Part shown: positions 31,566-42,897 of the stretch, piece after piece
Layout: each line of letters begins with the position of its first letter
Numbering within the stretch: the stretch's first letter is position 1
From: Dactylorhiza incarnata
Taxonomy: Eukaryota; Streptophyta; Magnoliopsida; Asparagales; Orchidaceae
Direction of reading: 5' to 3'
Length of the DNA: 64,000 nucleotides
Assembly: GCA_033032865.1 (NCBI GenBank)
Contig: JAWHQI010000005.1
Location: 11,556,001-11,620,000 of the forward strand
Translations under genes and position numbers: made by a program
The notes under the pieces: generated by a model
Told to the model about the DNA's origin: nothing
Database searches by the model: none
The model's input: the letters and a program-made list of their open reading frames with translations, nothing else

Positions 31566-32351
31566 ATGGTAAGAATGAGTGCTCGCACCAATGAAGGATC
31601 AATCCCTGAGGGGGGCATCGATCCGGCTCACCTGGACTCACTCATAAATGCGCCTCTCACGGATGAAGAAGGAAATGCTGCCATAATAGCACTGGAGGGT
31701 GCACGCGTCAAATAAAAGAACATCAAACTGAGATGTTAAACCTAATAAGAAATCTCGAGGTTCCTCGAGATCCCTCTCCACCTCCAATATCGAATGTTCC
31801 GCTCCCCCATGCCCTATCATGCTCTAGTAGAGGAGGCATTTTAGGAGGAGGATGTCTTAGATGAACTTTCGGATGCAGCGAGCTTCACTCGTCCCGCTCG
31901 ACGGCTAGGCGACCAGACGGCGTCTGTCATCACCAATGCCAAGGAAGAATCGGCCCTGGACAAGTGATAGGGAGGATAACATGAGAAGAAATACGTGATG
32001 TAATTGCAGAGAAATACGCTCAGGTTGGGCGGCGTACTGCTTTCGCTCCTCATCGCCTGCACAACGATTCTCTGTTGTCGCCCCAGGTCCTAGCTCACCC
32101 AGTTCTGCATGGCATCAAACTCCCCAATATTGAAACATTCGACGGGACGGGTGACCCACTGGAGTATATCAACCATTTTACTACTATCATGAGAATTTAT
32201 AATGCTCTAGACCAGCTCCTCTATCAGGTGTTTCCAGTAACCTTGAAAGGCCAGGCGTGCACTTGATTCTATTTTATGTGAGATGGAGCCATAGATAGCT
32301 TCGTAGAAATGGCACGACAGTTCACCAACCAGTTCATCGCCAACCGCAGGA
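31566..32351 (+). pseudogene. gag: gag of G, 5' part, many stops
   Basis: The start 'MVRMSARTNEGSIPEGG' runs to a TAA near 31715. After several stops a conserved piece appears at 32075-32266: 'GIKLPNIETFDGTGDPLEYI', 'YNALDQLLYQVFPVTLKGQA', the Tat Gag core. It is interrupted at 32351 by element E. Confidence 0.7.
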
Positions 32352-33546
32352 TGTTGAATTTATTGAAGTGGAGTGGAAGGTGGTCGGCGGTCTGAAATTT
32401 GGTGATTGTAGAGACCGCGCGGTCTCTAATCTGGTGCTTTGCCGATCTATCTCTGGCGGTCTGGTGTGACCGGCCGGTTTGTTCTTGGTTGCTGCGGTCT
32501 GTTCCCGGGTTGTTCTACTTGGTTGGTCTATCTTCTTTGTAGAAGACCGGGCGGTCTGTTCTGTGTAACAGCCGTGACCGGGCGGCTTATGGTGTGCGAT
32601 CTGGCGACTTGTCCAAAGTCAGCCAGATGTTCTTGGTTGGCTCCTGGTGATCTACGGAAGGAGTGTTCTTATGCCCGCGCGGCTTGTGCCCGGTCGTGTT
32701 CGCGCGGCTTGTGCGCGGTCTGCTGCTGATCTGCGGTCTTGGACTGGACGTTGTCCAAGTGGTGTGATCGCGCGGTCTGCTCTGTGAGACCGCTGACGAT
32801 CTGGTGAGTGGTGACTGTAACTCTTTTGTGGCGGTGACGACATCCGTCTTGTCGTATATAAATAGGGGTGCATGGCCCATCATTCATAATGAGAACTGTA
32901 AGAACTAGAGCCTGGGTTATTTCGTGCGGTCTCAACTTTGAGGTCGGACGTTCTTGGAAGCGAGTTGACTATTTGTTGTGTTCGCAGGTTTGCGGTCAGC
33001 AGGTTGCGGTCTCCTTCCTTGGTGATTTCCCAGCGGCTTAAATAAATAGTTCGGTAGCGGCTTATCTGCGAACTGGTTTATGATTGTTCTTGTGCTGTTC
33101 GCAGCGAGCTCAGCGATCAGGCGACCTTCAGCGGATAGGCGATCTGAGTTGCAGTCTGGCGACAGCTTCTGTTCTTTGTTCAATAAGCGCCAGTTCGTGT
33201 AGTCTAAGATGGCATCTTGTAGTGCGGTCTGAGGTGGCGGTCTGAAGTCATCTTGGATGTTTTCTGTTCGTGCGGTCTCAGGTCAAGCCGGGCGATCTCT
33301 AGAGTTCAGCGGTCTGTGCGGTCTCTGCTTGTCAAGCCGACAGTTTTGTTTTTTGGTGTGTTTTGTTCTTCTCTCCTCCGTGATTCTTATGAATCATGTT
33401 TCACCATGTATACCTCACACTGTAATCAATTATTGTGATTCAATAAAGCTTTGTGTTGCTGTGTGGCATATTGTGGTTGTTTGGCTATAACTCAGTTGAT
33501 GCAACTCCTGCTTACTCCTAAACGATTCAAATCAAAAATTTTAACA
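32352..33546 (+). repeat. 5' LTR of E
   Basis: TGTTGAAT...TTTTAACA. It contains many GCGGTCT / AGACCGC words, including the 18-base perfect palindrome AGAGACCGCGCGGTCTCT (about 32410-32427). The core promoter TATATAAATAG is at 32855-32865. Confidence 0.92.
32855..32865 (+). promoter_or_regulatory. TATA box of E 5' LTR
   Basis: TATATAAATAG followed by GGGTGCA. The 3' LTR (49655-49663) and the related LTR of H (53831-53840, reverse) have TATAAATAG followed by the same GGGTGCA. Confidence 0.65.
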
Positions 33547-33563
33547 TGGTATTAGAGTGGATA
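33547..33563 (+). other. Primer-binding site of E
   Basis: TGGTATTAGAGTGGATA starts directly after the LTR and is a decayed initiator-Met-type site (TGGTATCAGAGC...). Confidence 0.7.
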
Positions 33564-33621
33564 AGCAGTGATCAACGTGAGTTGCCATCATCTTTGTGAA
33601 GAAGAGACCACATAGTTTGCC

Positions 33622-34458
33622 ATGGAAGCTGGATACGCAAGGGGGCTTGGTATTGAACTCATCACATCGACTAACTACAAGAAATGGAGGTCGTGTATGG
33701 AGAGTTACTTACTTGGCGAGGTTCTATGGAAGATTGTTGGAGGAGAAGACTCACAAGAAATTTTTCTAGCAGGAGATAATATGGCAGAGGTGAGACTTTG
33801 GAGGAGTACTAATGCAAAGGCTGAGTGCACACTCAAGAGGGCTATCTCACCAGAGCTATTCGATCACATCATTGGATGTAAATCTGCTGCTGAGATTTGG
33901 ACGTCTTTGGACGGGCTGTTCAATAAGAATAATGTAGCTCGGCTACAGTTTCTTGAAAATGAGTTGGTGAAGGCCTCTCAAGGTGATCTTTCTATCTCTA
34001 CCTTCTTTCTCAAGATGAAGAACCTCACAGCAGAGATTTCTGCATTGGACCCTGATGAGCCCATCTCGGAGGCAAATCTGAAGAGGCATATCATCCGCGG
34101 GTTGCGGAAGGAGTATCTTGCCTTTGTGATGTCAGTTCAAGGTTAGGCAAATCAACCATCTCTGTTGGAGCTGGAGAACTTACTTGCTTCGCAGGAAAGT
34201 TTGGCAATACAGATGGCGGGGACTTCAATCTCTGGGGGAGATAGTGATGTGTTGTTCTCTGGGAAGAAGAAGAAGAAGTGGGAGAAGAAGAAGCCAGGTC
34301 AGGATGGACCCACTACTTCATGTCAGCAGGATAGAGGTTATGCTTCTAAGTCTGATGGGAAGAAGAAGGGAGAGGGACCAAGGTGCTTCAGGTGTAATAA
34401 GACCGGCCACTTCAAGAAGGATTGCCGAGTTAATCTTCAGTCGGGACATGTAGCGGAG
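33622..34458 (+). pseudogene. gag: gag of E
   Basis: 'STNYKKWRSCMESYLLGE' opens a copia Gag (UBN2-like) region, then 'IWTSLDGLFNKNNVARLQFL' and 'HIIRGLRKEYLAF'. A TAG at 34144-34146 replaces a Trp. The same frame continues ('LLELENLLASQES') to a CCHC knuckle 'CFRCNKTGHFKKDC' near 34385-34426. Insertion F begins at 34459 inside the frame. Confidence 0.8.
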
Positions 34459-35344
34459 TGATAAGCTAGAATTTAACTTCTTAGAAAAGCTCTTTCTTTC
34501 TTTAGACTTTAGCCTAGGGCGGACGTTTTCGAAGAGTCCCGCGAGTAATTCTACTTCGAGGAATTACCGGTTATCCTATCGAAAGATAGAAGTAACGGCC
34601 TTTTCCTCTTTCAAAATATCGAGGATTACTCTTTGGCCGCGTCGCCAAAAGCTAAGTAGAGGATTTGAAAGGCTTATGTTTGAAATGAAAGTTGAAAGCT
34701 TTTTGAATATGTTGTTGCAACAATTTTGTGAGTTGTTGCAACAATTCTGTAAGAGATCATTTTAAAACTTCTTTTGCCTTGAGCTAGTTCCAACAACCAA
34801 AGAGTTGTTGCAACAATTTTTTAAGTGTTTAAAAGAGAGTTTTAAAAATTGCTTTGGAGAGAAAGCTTTTGGGTTTATATAATTATCCGGACTAAAATCA
34901 ATAAAGGCAAGTGGACCTTATCGATATTAGTATAGGATATTTCTTTTGAAATATCAAGGTCGTATTTTTCCAAGGTCGTATCGATTATTTCTACTTCTTA
35001 GGAGCGCGCTATTATTTTATCGAAAAGAGTTTTGAATTGATTTTTATAATTTTATAGAAAAACTAATGACAAAAATTAAGGTTGGCGTGCGTTTAACGAT
35101 AATTGCGATAAAAAGCGAGAAAGCACGAAAACGTTAATTTAGAAAGTAGTTTTGCTTAGATTTTTTTAGAGTTTTATAAAGCGATAATGATAACTACGGC
35201 GATTTTAAGTGATTGAGCGGTTAGCGGAATTAGCAAAAAGCAATTATATTAAAAACAAAAGACGCACTAATTGAAAACGAACACACTCTACGAAATTAAA
35301 ATGAAAGCGGTAAATTGCAGAAATTAAAGAAATGCAATCCCTGC

Positions 35345-35505
35345 CCAAATAGGTAGAGGGGAAATAAATGCGTGAGCGAGTCCTATCCAAATGGATAGGC
35401 GGGAAATAAATGCGTGACAAGTCCTATCCAAATGGATAGGCGGTAAATAAATGCGTGACAAGTCCTATCTAAATGGATAGGCGGGAAATAAATGCGTGAC
35501 AGAAA
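35345..35505 (+). repeat. 41-bp tandem repeat in F (about 3.5 units)
   Basis: The unit contains GTCCTATCCAAATGGATAGG, itself nearly palindromic, followed by CGGGAAATAAATGCGTGACA. Confidence 0.8.
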
Positions 35506-36156
35506 TAAAAGCTATTGAATTACAAAAAAGGCGCAAAATTTATCCTCCTACACACACACACCCTTACTTGAAATGAAATCTAAGTTAAAAGAAAACAAAA
35601 ATCTATACTCATACACTCACACACCCTTACTAAAAATGAAATCTAAGTTAAAATAAAACAAAATCTATACTAGAACACACACACACTTACTTTAATAAAA
35701 ACTACAAAAGCACTAAAAAACTAAAAAGAAAAATAAAAATACAAAAAAGAGAAAAATTAACCTAAACTCATACACTCACACACACAAATTATGAAACCAT
35801 CTAAAAATTACAAAAAAGCTAAAAACATGAAAATTAGCCTCATACACACACACCCAAATTAAAATGGACAACTAATTATAATAACAAAAATTACAAAAAC
35901 TAAAAAAGAGAAAGAAAGAAGAAAAAAGAGAGAACACACACACACACTTTAACCAAAACAAAGATAAGAGAATTACAAAGAAGCAAATCTATTTCATTTC
36001 CAACATAAAGAGGTTACAAAACAAGAGAGAGAAAATGCAAAAAGAGAGCTAAAACATGAAAACAGCAAAAATTGGTCCACAATCTTAAGAAGAGGTCTCA
36101 AAATTCTGAACCCTTAGACTCAGCTGAATCTGGCTATTTATAGGAAAAATTTTGGA

Positions 36157-36625
36157 ATTACACGCCCTCAGACACGGGCGTGTCTGAGGGCGTGACACGG
36201 CTTGGGGTGCGAATAGCCAGAACAGCTGGATCCAGGCAGGCATCTGGAAGGCTTGACCGGCGACTTGGAAGTACACGGGCGTGACCATCGTACACGGCCT
36301 AGGTCACGGGCGTGACCTAGGTCGGCTGGCTGGAGCTTGAACTGGGCGTGACACCTGGCGTGTCCTTTGTTCTTCTGGAAGGAATTGAGGGTCACGGGCG
36401 TGTCTGAAATGTCACGGCCGTGACTTTGACTTTTTGGATGAAATGCTTCAAGTGGCTGGAATCTGGGATGGGTATCCAACACGGGCGTGGCCAAGTACAC
36501 GGCCTCGGTCACGGGCGTGACCGAGGGCGTGACTTGATGTTTGAGGTGGAAAAAGAACAGAGAGAAGAAAATGTTAGGGATTAGCGAACACGCCCTTGGA
36601 CACGGGCGTGACCAAGGGCGTGACT
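36157..36625. repeat. Palindromic CACGGGCGTGAC motif field in F
   Basis: About a dozen CACGGGCGTG, GTCACGG and GGGCGTGAC words, e.g. the inverted pair CACGCCCTCAGACACGGGCG / GTGTCTGAGGGCGTG. Equivalent in position to the field in I. Confidence 0.75.
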
Positions 36626-36789
36626 TAACAAAATTATAGAAACTTTACAAAATGAAAATAAAACTAAGTTAAAAAACAAAAATAACAAAAACAAACATTT
36701 TATTCATTAATTTACATATATTATTTACAAATCTAATTAAAATTATACTAAAAATTATATAGAAAAATGCGTATATTTACTATTCATCA

Positions 36790-37372
36790 CGGAGAAGGAG
36801 AAGCCAAAGTCTGATGAAGCTGGATGGGGAGGAGCCTTTGCGGCTAATATGATGGCGATGCCCGTTAAGGCCTTGGCTGCCATCAACTTCGAAGAGGATT
36901 GGATCGTGGATTCAGGGTGTGGGCATCACCTCACCGGGGATGAATCAAAGTTCTCTTCTTTGGCGTCTTACTCAGGTAACGATGCTATCATTACGGCTGA
37001 TAATTCTGTTCATGCTGTAGAACAAGAAGGTGTTGTCTCTCTGAGCAGTGATAAGGGTCCACTCACATTGAGGAGTGTTTATCACGTGCCTGTTATGAAG
37101 AAGAATCTCTTCTCTATGACCAATGCGGTCGATGTCGGTTATCACGTTCTGTTTGGCCCAACAGAAGTGAAGTTTCTTAAAACTCAACCGGAGATAAATG
37201 GAGATGTTATTCATGTTGGAAAATGGGTGAAGGAATTGTTCATTTTATCGACAAGTACCTATGTTGATAAGATGAAGACCAACGATAGCGCGACTATCTG
37301 GCATGAAAGGTTGGGGCATATAGGCATGGACAAATTGAAGGCTATGGCGGTAAGGGGCCTTGTCAAGGGCTT
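36790..37372 (+). pseudogene. protease and integrase N-terminus of E
   Basis: Starts with the CGGAG duplication after F. Protease 'WIVDSGCGHHLTGDESKF' (about 36900), then 'VYHVPVMKKNLFSMTNAV', and the integrase zinc finger start 'IWHERLGHIGMDKLKAMAV'. It is broken at about 37372 by element D. The same ~52 bases reappear at 46430, where the frame resumes. Confidence 0.85.
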
Positions 37373-38578
37373 TGACTTAGCTGTTCTTCTCTTTCTTTTC
37401 CTTGAAAGTGTATCATCAGAATCACTGTTGTCATCATCATCTTCAGAGTCAGAAGATGAGATTGGCTTATTGTATAAATCATCAATTCTCTTGATTGCTT
37501 CCCGAGCCTTTAATCTTTCTTCTTCAGCTTTGTCAAACTCTGCATCTGCTTCTCTCCAGATTTCATCAAAGCTTGGCATTGGTTCTTCATTCCATACAGA
37601 AATTGGAGGTGAAGAAATAATTTGTGGGGATGTTGTATCATCAAGGAATTCTGCAGGATCATCTTCATATTCTGCAGAATGATCCTTTATTTGAATGTCT
37701 TGAACAGTGGATGAAGGAATAGAGGATATGTAATTTTGTATGATGTCAGAATGAGTTTTCTGAGGAAGGCAAATCAGAGCCTTTGATATATCCTCTATGT
37801 ATACCTTTGGTGATACCCTTGAAGTATATGTGACATCAAATTTTGATAATAAGCTGTATTGATCACAGGATGGATGAATGCATATATTATTTATTACTTC
37901 TATAACTTGTGTATCTGTATCAAAAATTGTAACTTTTGTATTTTCTTCTGGAGTTTCTTCTGTTTCTGGAGCTTCTTCATAGGACATCTCCCCCTGCCTA
38001 GCTTCAGGACAGCCTGAATCTAGGCCCCTAGTAGAAGGGACAGCAGTGGAGGAGGGAAGAGAAGCTATCTTAGTAGATAAAGTAGAAAGTGCCTGAAGAA
38101 CTGGAGCAAGTTTTGCATCCAGGAGCTGGCTTATTTTAGGAAGGATAAGATCAAAAACTTGATCAGCAATAGAGGAGAGGTTGAGGGATGTATAATCTGG
38201 TGTATGGCTAGTGAATGGTTGTGAAGTGGATGGAGATGATATTGGAGGAATGATATTGCTGATGTTGGTGGTATGTGTGTGAATGTCTAGATGGATTGGA
38301 CTAGGAGAATGAATAGGTGAATGATATTCATTGTGTATTGGAGAGGGAGGTGTGGTAGGTAGTGGTTCTGAAGATAGGGGTGGAGGTGGAGCATCACTGA
38401 TGTGGGCAGTTAAGATTGGAATATCATTGATGGGTGATATTGTAGTTGAAGGAGGGGATGAAGAATGAGAATGTGCAGGAGATTGTTGAGCAGGTGGAGA
38501 GAGGATATGAGAGGAAGGAGGAACTGAGGAAGGATCTTCTAGAAGGGTAGAGGGAGTGACTTGATCAGTCCTTGTCTC
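37373..38578 (-). pseudogene. Envelope-like ORF of D, C-terminal part (truncated)
   Basis: An open frame from about 38578 down to the break. Pro/Ser/Thr-rich residues, then a charged helical region ('EIWREADAEFDKAEEERLK') and an acidic Ser tail followed by 'RKRKRRTAKSK', a likely nuclear-localisation-type basic run. It is offset by one base from the upstream ORF at an A run (about 38592-38597). The last bases of the computed frame run into E sequence. Confidence 0.55.
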
Positions 38579-38579
38579 C

Positions 38580-39332
38580 TCAGAAGCTTTCCTTTTTTCT
38601 GGAGGCCTCAGCTCCTGTATTCTTCTTGGGAATTACTCTATCCCATTTAGCAAAGAGTGCTGAGGTCAGCCTCTTGCTGGCATTAATTGTTACTTTTGGT
38701 GACACCAGAAGCTCTGGATACCTTTCCTGCAGAAAGATTCCTAAAATTCTTCCAAAGCATACATTCTCTGTAGAGTTTTTCTTTTTAATTAGGTCAAAAA
38801 GGATTGATCCCCAGTTGACTTTCTTCTTCTCCATTAAGACCACCATTAACAGAAATTGGTGCCTACTGATATAGTCATGCCCAGAAGTCTTGCCCAGCAA
38901 GACTTTTCCAACAATATCTGCTAAGAACTTGTAGTCCAGAGACAGATTCTTTTTCAGAATGTGGCTAGGGTTTCCAGTCAAATGGCCCATTTTGACTAAA
39001 GCTTCATCAAATTCATTTGAGCTTATGTCTAACTCATCTTCACCATTTTCAAGACCAAAGATTTCAGAAAGGATGGTGGGAGAGAGAGAGACATGATGAC
39101 CTGATATTGTTCCCGACAAACTTTCATCGACTGATTTTGCAGTGAAAACCCATTCTTTTATCTCTGCAACAGCTATCTTCTGCCTGGTGCTTAGAAATTT
39201 CCTTAGTTGTTGTTCATCCAGCGTTTGAAGAATATCCTTGAACATTTGGTCTGACTGTGCAAACGAGTCCATGTCAATGTTAAAACCTGCGTCAAACTTC
39301 ATTAGGTGCAGAGAGGCCTGAGGAATCGCCAT
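38580..39332 (-). CDS. Envelope-like-position ORF of D, N-terminal 250 residues
   Basis: Lies between pol and the (missing) 3' LTR. Helical, with 'AVAEIKEWVFTA', 'VSLSPTILSEIFGLENGE', 'LLMVVLMEKKKVNWGSILF', 'LTSALFAKWDRVIPKK'. This pattern resembles the putative plant transposon protein domain found in such extra ORFs. No signal peptide and no clear membrane span, so an envelope role is not shown. The stop follows an A run of six; one base fewer would keep the downstream frame. Confidence 0.6.
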   Translation of the reverse strand: MAIPQASLHLMKFDAGFNIDMDSFAQSDQMFKDILQTLDEQQLRKFLSTRQKIAVAEIKEWVFTAKSVDESLSGTISGHHVSLSPTILSEIFGLENGEDELDISSNEFDEALVKMGHLTGNPSHILKKNLSLDYKFLADIVGKVLLGKTSGHDYISRHQFLLMVVLMEKKKVNWGSILFDLIKKKNSTENVCFGRILGIFLQERYPELLVSPKVTINASKRLTSALFAKWDRVIPKKNTGAEASRKKESF

Positions 39333-39684
39333 TGTTCCTGCAAAGAAAGTTGAAGATCAAGTGCAGAGAGGAATTGGAGGGAAAGACGATTTCTGTAGGC
39401 GCAAAGCTTAGAATAAGATAAAATAAGTGTTATATAGACGAGAAAATAGGGAGGAGAATTCGAGGAGCGCTGTTCGGCAAAACCTAATTAAATCTGAAGT
39501 CGAACCGACTTTAAAATTTTGTCGGATAGTAAAAAAAAATCTTTTTCGTCGACCGCCGTTTGACAAACGAGATTTTCTTCACTGACTCTTGAAGATGTAG
39601 GTTTTTGTCGACCATCGTTCGACGAATAAAAATTTATCGTTCTTCGTTCGACAAAAGTTTTGGATAGAATAGAAAATATAATTT
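39333..39684 (-). other. Non-coding interval of D between pol and extra ORF
   Basis: GTCGA/TTCGAC words recur (39487-39660), the same short motif that fills the LTR of D. No ORF of note. Confidence 0.5.
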
Positions 39685-42600
39685 TCAACAAATTGAGTCT
39701 CCATCTATCATTCCCAGTTGATTCATAAAGAAAATATGTTTCTTTTCATCCAAGGGTTTGGTGAAAATATCTGCTCTTTGTAAATCAGTGGAGATGAACT
39801 GTAGGCAAATTTTATTTTTATCCACATTATCTCTGATAAAGTGGTGCATTATTTCTATGTGTTTAGTCCTACTATGGAGAACTGGATTTTGTGCTATAGA
39901 TATTGCACTAGTATTGTCACAAAATATAATTGATTGATTTAAGTTGATACCATAGTCTAGAAGTTGATTTTGTATCCACAGTATCTGTGAGCAGCAACTG
40001 CCTGCAGCAATGTATTCTGCCTCAGCTATTGATGTGGACACAGATGCCTGGTTCTTACAAAACCAAGACACAAGCCTATCACCAAGAAACTGACAAGTTC
40101 CTGATGTGCTTTTTCTGTCTACTCTGCATCCAGCATAATCTAAGTCTTAGAATCCAGTTAATTCAAATTCAGATGCTGTTGGATACCAGAGACCTAGATT
40201 AGGACAGCCCTTTATATATCTTAAAATTCTTTTTAATAAAGATAGATGAGATTCTTTGGGGTTGACTTGAAACCTAGCACAAATACAAGTAGCAAACATT
40301 ATATCAGGCCTACTAGCTGTCAAATAGAGTAATGAGCCAACAATTGCTCTATACACCTTCTGATCAGGTTTCCCTGATTCATCGGCATTAATGATAGCAT
40401 TAGAAGCCATGGGTGTTTTCATGGGAGAGGAATCAGACATTCCAAATCTTTTTACTAATTCCTTAGCATACTTGGATTGTGAGATGAAAATTCCTGGTGA
40501 GGTTTGCTTCACTTGTAGACCAAGGAAGTATGATAATTCACCCATGCTACTCATTTCAAATTTAGGTTGCATAAGTTTAGAGAATTTTTTGCATAAATTT
40601 GAATCAGTAGAGCCAAAAATAATATCATCTACATATATTTGAACAAGCAGTGTTTGATTTTTATGTATTCTAAAAAATAAGGTTTTGTCTACTAAGCCTC
40701 TACAGAACTTATTTTCCAATAGAAAATTAGCTAAGGTCTCATACCATGCCCTGGGAGCTTGTTTGAGACCATAGAGAACTTTATTAAGCTTGAATACATA
40801 AGAAGAGTGAGTTGGAGAGATGAAACCTGGTGGTTGTTCCACACAGACTTCTTCCTTGATATCTCCATTTAGGAATGCACTTTTTACATCCATTTGATAT
40901 ACCTTAAATTGATTGTATGCAGCAAATGCTACAAATATTATGATAGCTTCAAGTCTTGCCACAGGTGCAAATGTTTGATCATAGTCTATGCCTTCTTCTT
41001 GTGAGTATCCTTGAGCTACTAGTCTTGCTTTATTTCTCACAATATTTCCTTGATCATCAAGTTTGTTCCTGAAGACCCACTTGGTGCCAATGACTGGATG
41101 GCCTCTTGTTCTTGGAACCAAATCCCAAACTTTGTTTCTTTCAAACTGGTTGAGTTCCTCTTGCATTGCAAGAATCCAATTTGGATCTTGTTCTGCATCT
41201 TTTATGGTTTGAGGTTCAACTTGTGATAGAAAACAAGTATGCATCTGATTTTGATGTAGTTGATGTCTTGTCTGAACACCTGCTGAAATATCACCAATCA
41301 CTTGTGAAATTGGGTGATCTCTAACTGTGATGTGATCAACAGTTGGAGTTAATTCTGCAGTGATATTTATTTGGGGATTTTGTTCAGTAATTGTATCCTG
41401 TGAAGGATGTTCTGTTGTTGCTTGATTCTGATAATCAACAAGATCTGAATGATCTTCTTCTTCACTATCTTCAAGGTTTTGAGCTAATGGTTGCATTGAA
41501 TCTCTTGACTGTAGATTTAGTTCATCAAGCTCTTCACATAGAGCTGGTACCTGCAAAGCATTCTTGGTAGAAGATTTCTTCTCCTTGTAAGACATGTTAG
41601 TTTCATCAAAGGAAACATGCATGGATTCTTCTATCTTAAGAGTGGATTTGTTAAATACCCTATATGCTTTGCTAACTATTGAATATCCTAAGAAAATTCC
41701 TTCTTCAGATTTTGGTTCAAATTTTCTAAGATATTTCTTATCATTGTTATGAACAAAACATTTGCAACCAAAAGTTCTGAAATAGTCAACTTTAGGTTTC
41801 TTCCCTTTAAGTAATTCATAAGGAGTTTTACCCTTAAGTTTGTGTATCAAACTTCTATTCAGAACATAGTTTGATGTGCTAACAGCTTCTGCCCAAAAGG
41901 ATAGTGGCAAATTAGCATCTGCAAGCAATGTTCTTGCTGATTCAATTAGGGTTCTATTTTTCCTTTCAACTACCCCATTCTGTTGAGGAGTTCTAGGAGC
42001 TGAGAAGCAATGCCTGATACCTTCCTTCTCACAGAATTCTTGCATAAGAAGAGACTCAAACTCAGTGCCATGATCACTTCTGATCAATGCAACTACAGTA
42101 GAGTATTCAATCTGTATGCTCTTAAGAAAGTCTGTAAGAACTTTAAAGTTATCTGACTTTTCTCTCAAAAAGAATACCCAAGTGAATCTAGAGAAGTCAT
42201 CTACAATAACTAGAGTGTAAGACTTCCCTCCTAAACTCTTTATTGCTATAGGTCCAAAAAGGTCCATATGTAGCAAAAATAAGATTCTAGGTGAATCACT
42301 TTTAGATAAGGATTTAAAACTATTTTTAGTTTGCTTACCTAGCTGGCATGCCCTACATAAACCTTCTTTCATATATGATCCTGATGGTAGACCTCTAACA
42401 AGATTATCTTTAGATAGTTTGGCAATTGTTCTAAGATTTACATGCCCTAATCTTTTATGCCATAGTTCACTAGGTTTGCTTATCTCATTAAACAGGCAAA
42501 TTTCTGATTTAGAGGAATTGAAATTTACTAAATATATGTTACCCTGTCTAATACCTGATAAAACAATGACATTATCAGATGACTTGATAATGCATTCTGA

Positions 42601-42894
42601 TTTATTAAAGGTTACCTGATAACCTTCATCACATAACTGACTTATGCTGATGAGGTTGTGCTTCAGACCCTTCACATAGGTGACTTCCTTGAATGTTACT
42701 GCTCCAACCTTGATTTGACCAATGCCTTTGGTTTGACCATGGTTGGAGTCTCCAAAGATTACTTTGGGTCCAAGCTGTGCCTTGTAATTTTTCAGATTGG
42801 CCTTGTTTCCTGTCATGTGCTTTGAGCAGCCACTGTCCAAGTACCATTTTTGATTTAATCTTGGATGGCCATGTACCTGCAAGGACAAAAACAT
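39685..42894 (-). pseudogene. pol: pol of D: protease, integrase, reverse transcriptase, RNase H
   Basis: One frame from 42894, continuous with gag apart from the stop at 42898-42900, to a TAA near 40147; RNase H continues below it. Motifs: '[13 protein letters not shown]'; '[17 protein letters not shown]'; '[11 protein letters not shown]'; 'MDLFGP', 'RSDHGTEFE', '[10 protein letters not shown]'; '[18 protein letters not shown]'; '[12 protein letters not shown]'; 'YVDDIIF'; 'AEAEYIA'; 'FCDNTSAI'. The TAA falls in the RNase H start where relatives read Ser. The remaining RNase H (40071-39685) is offset or restarted. 915 open codons make this the best preserved copia pol here. Confidence 0.9.
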
Positions 42895-42897
42895 AAA

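Larger units (their letters stand above)
34459..36789 (-). mobile_element. Insertion F: solo-LTR-like element related to I
   Basis: This 2331-bp insertion in E is flanked by CGGAG (34454-34458, 36790-36794) with ends TGAT...ATCA. Non-coding. It shares with I the GTCGTATT block, a minus-strand TATA (36134-36142) and a palindromic CACGGGCGTGAC field (36157-36625) upstream of it. Other content: GTTGTTGCAACAA palindromes (34710-34825) and CA-rich tracts (35548-35950). Read as a solo LTR in minus orientation. Confidence 0.72.
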
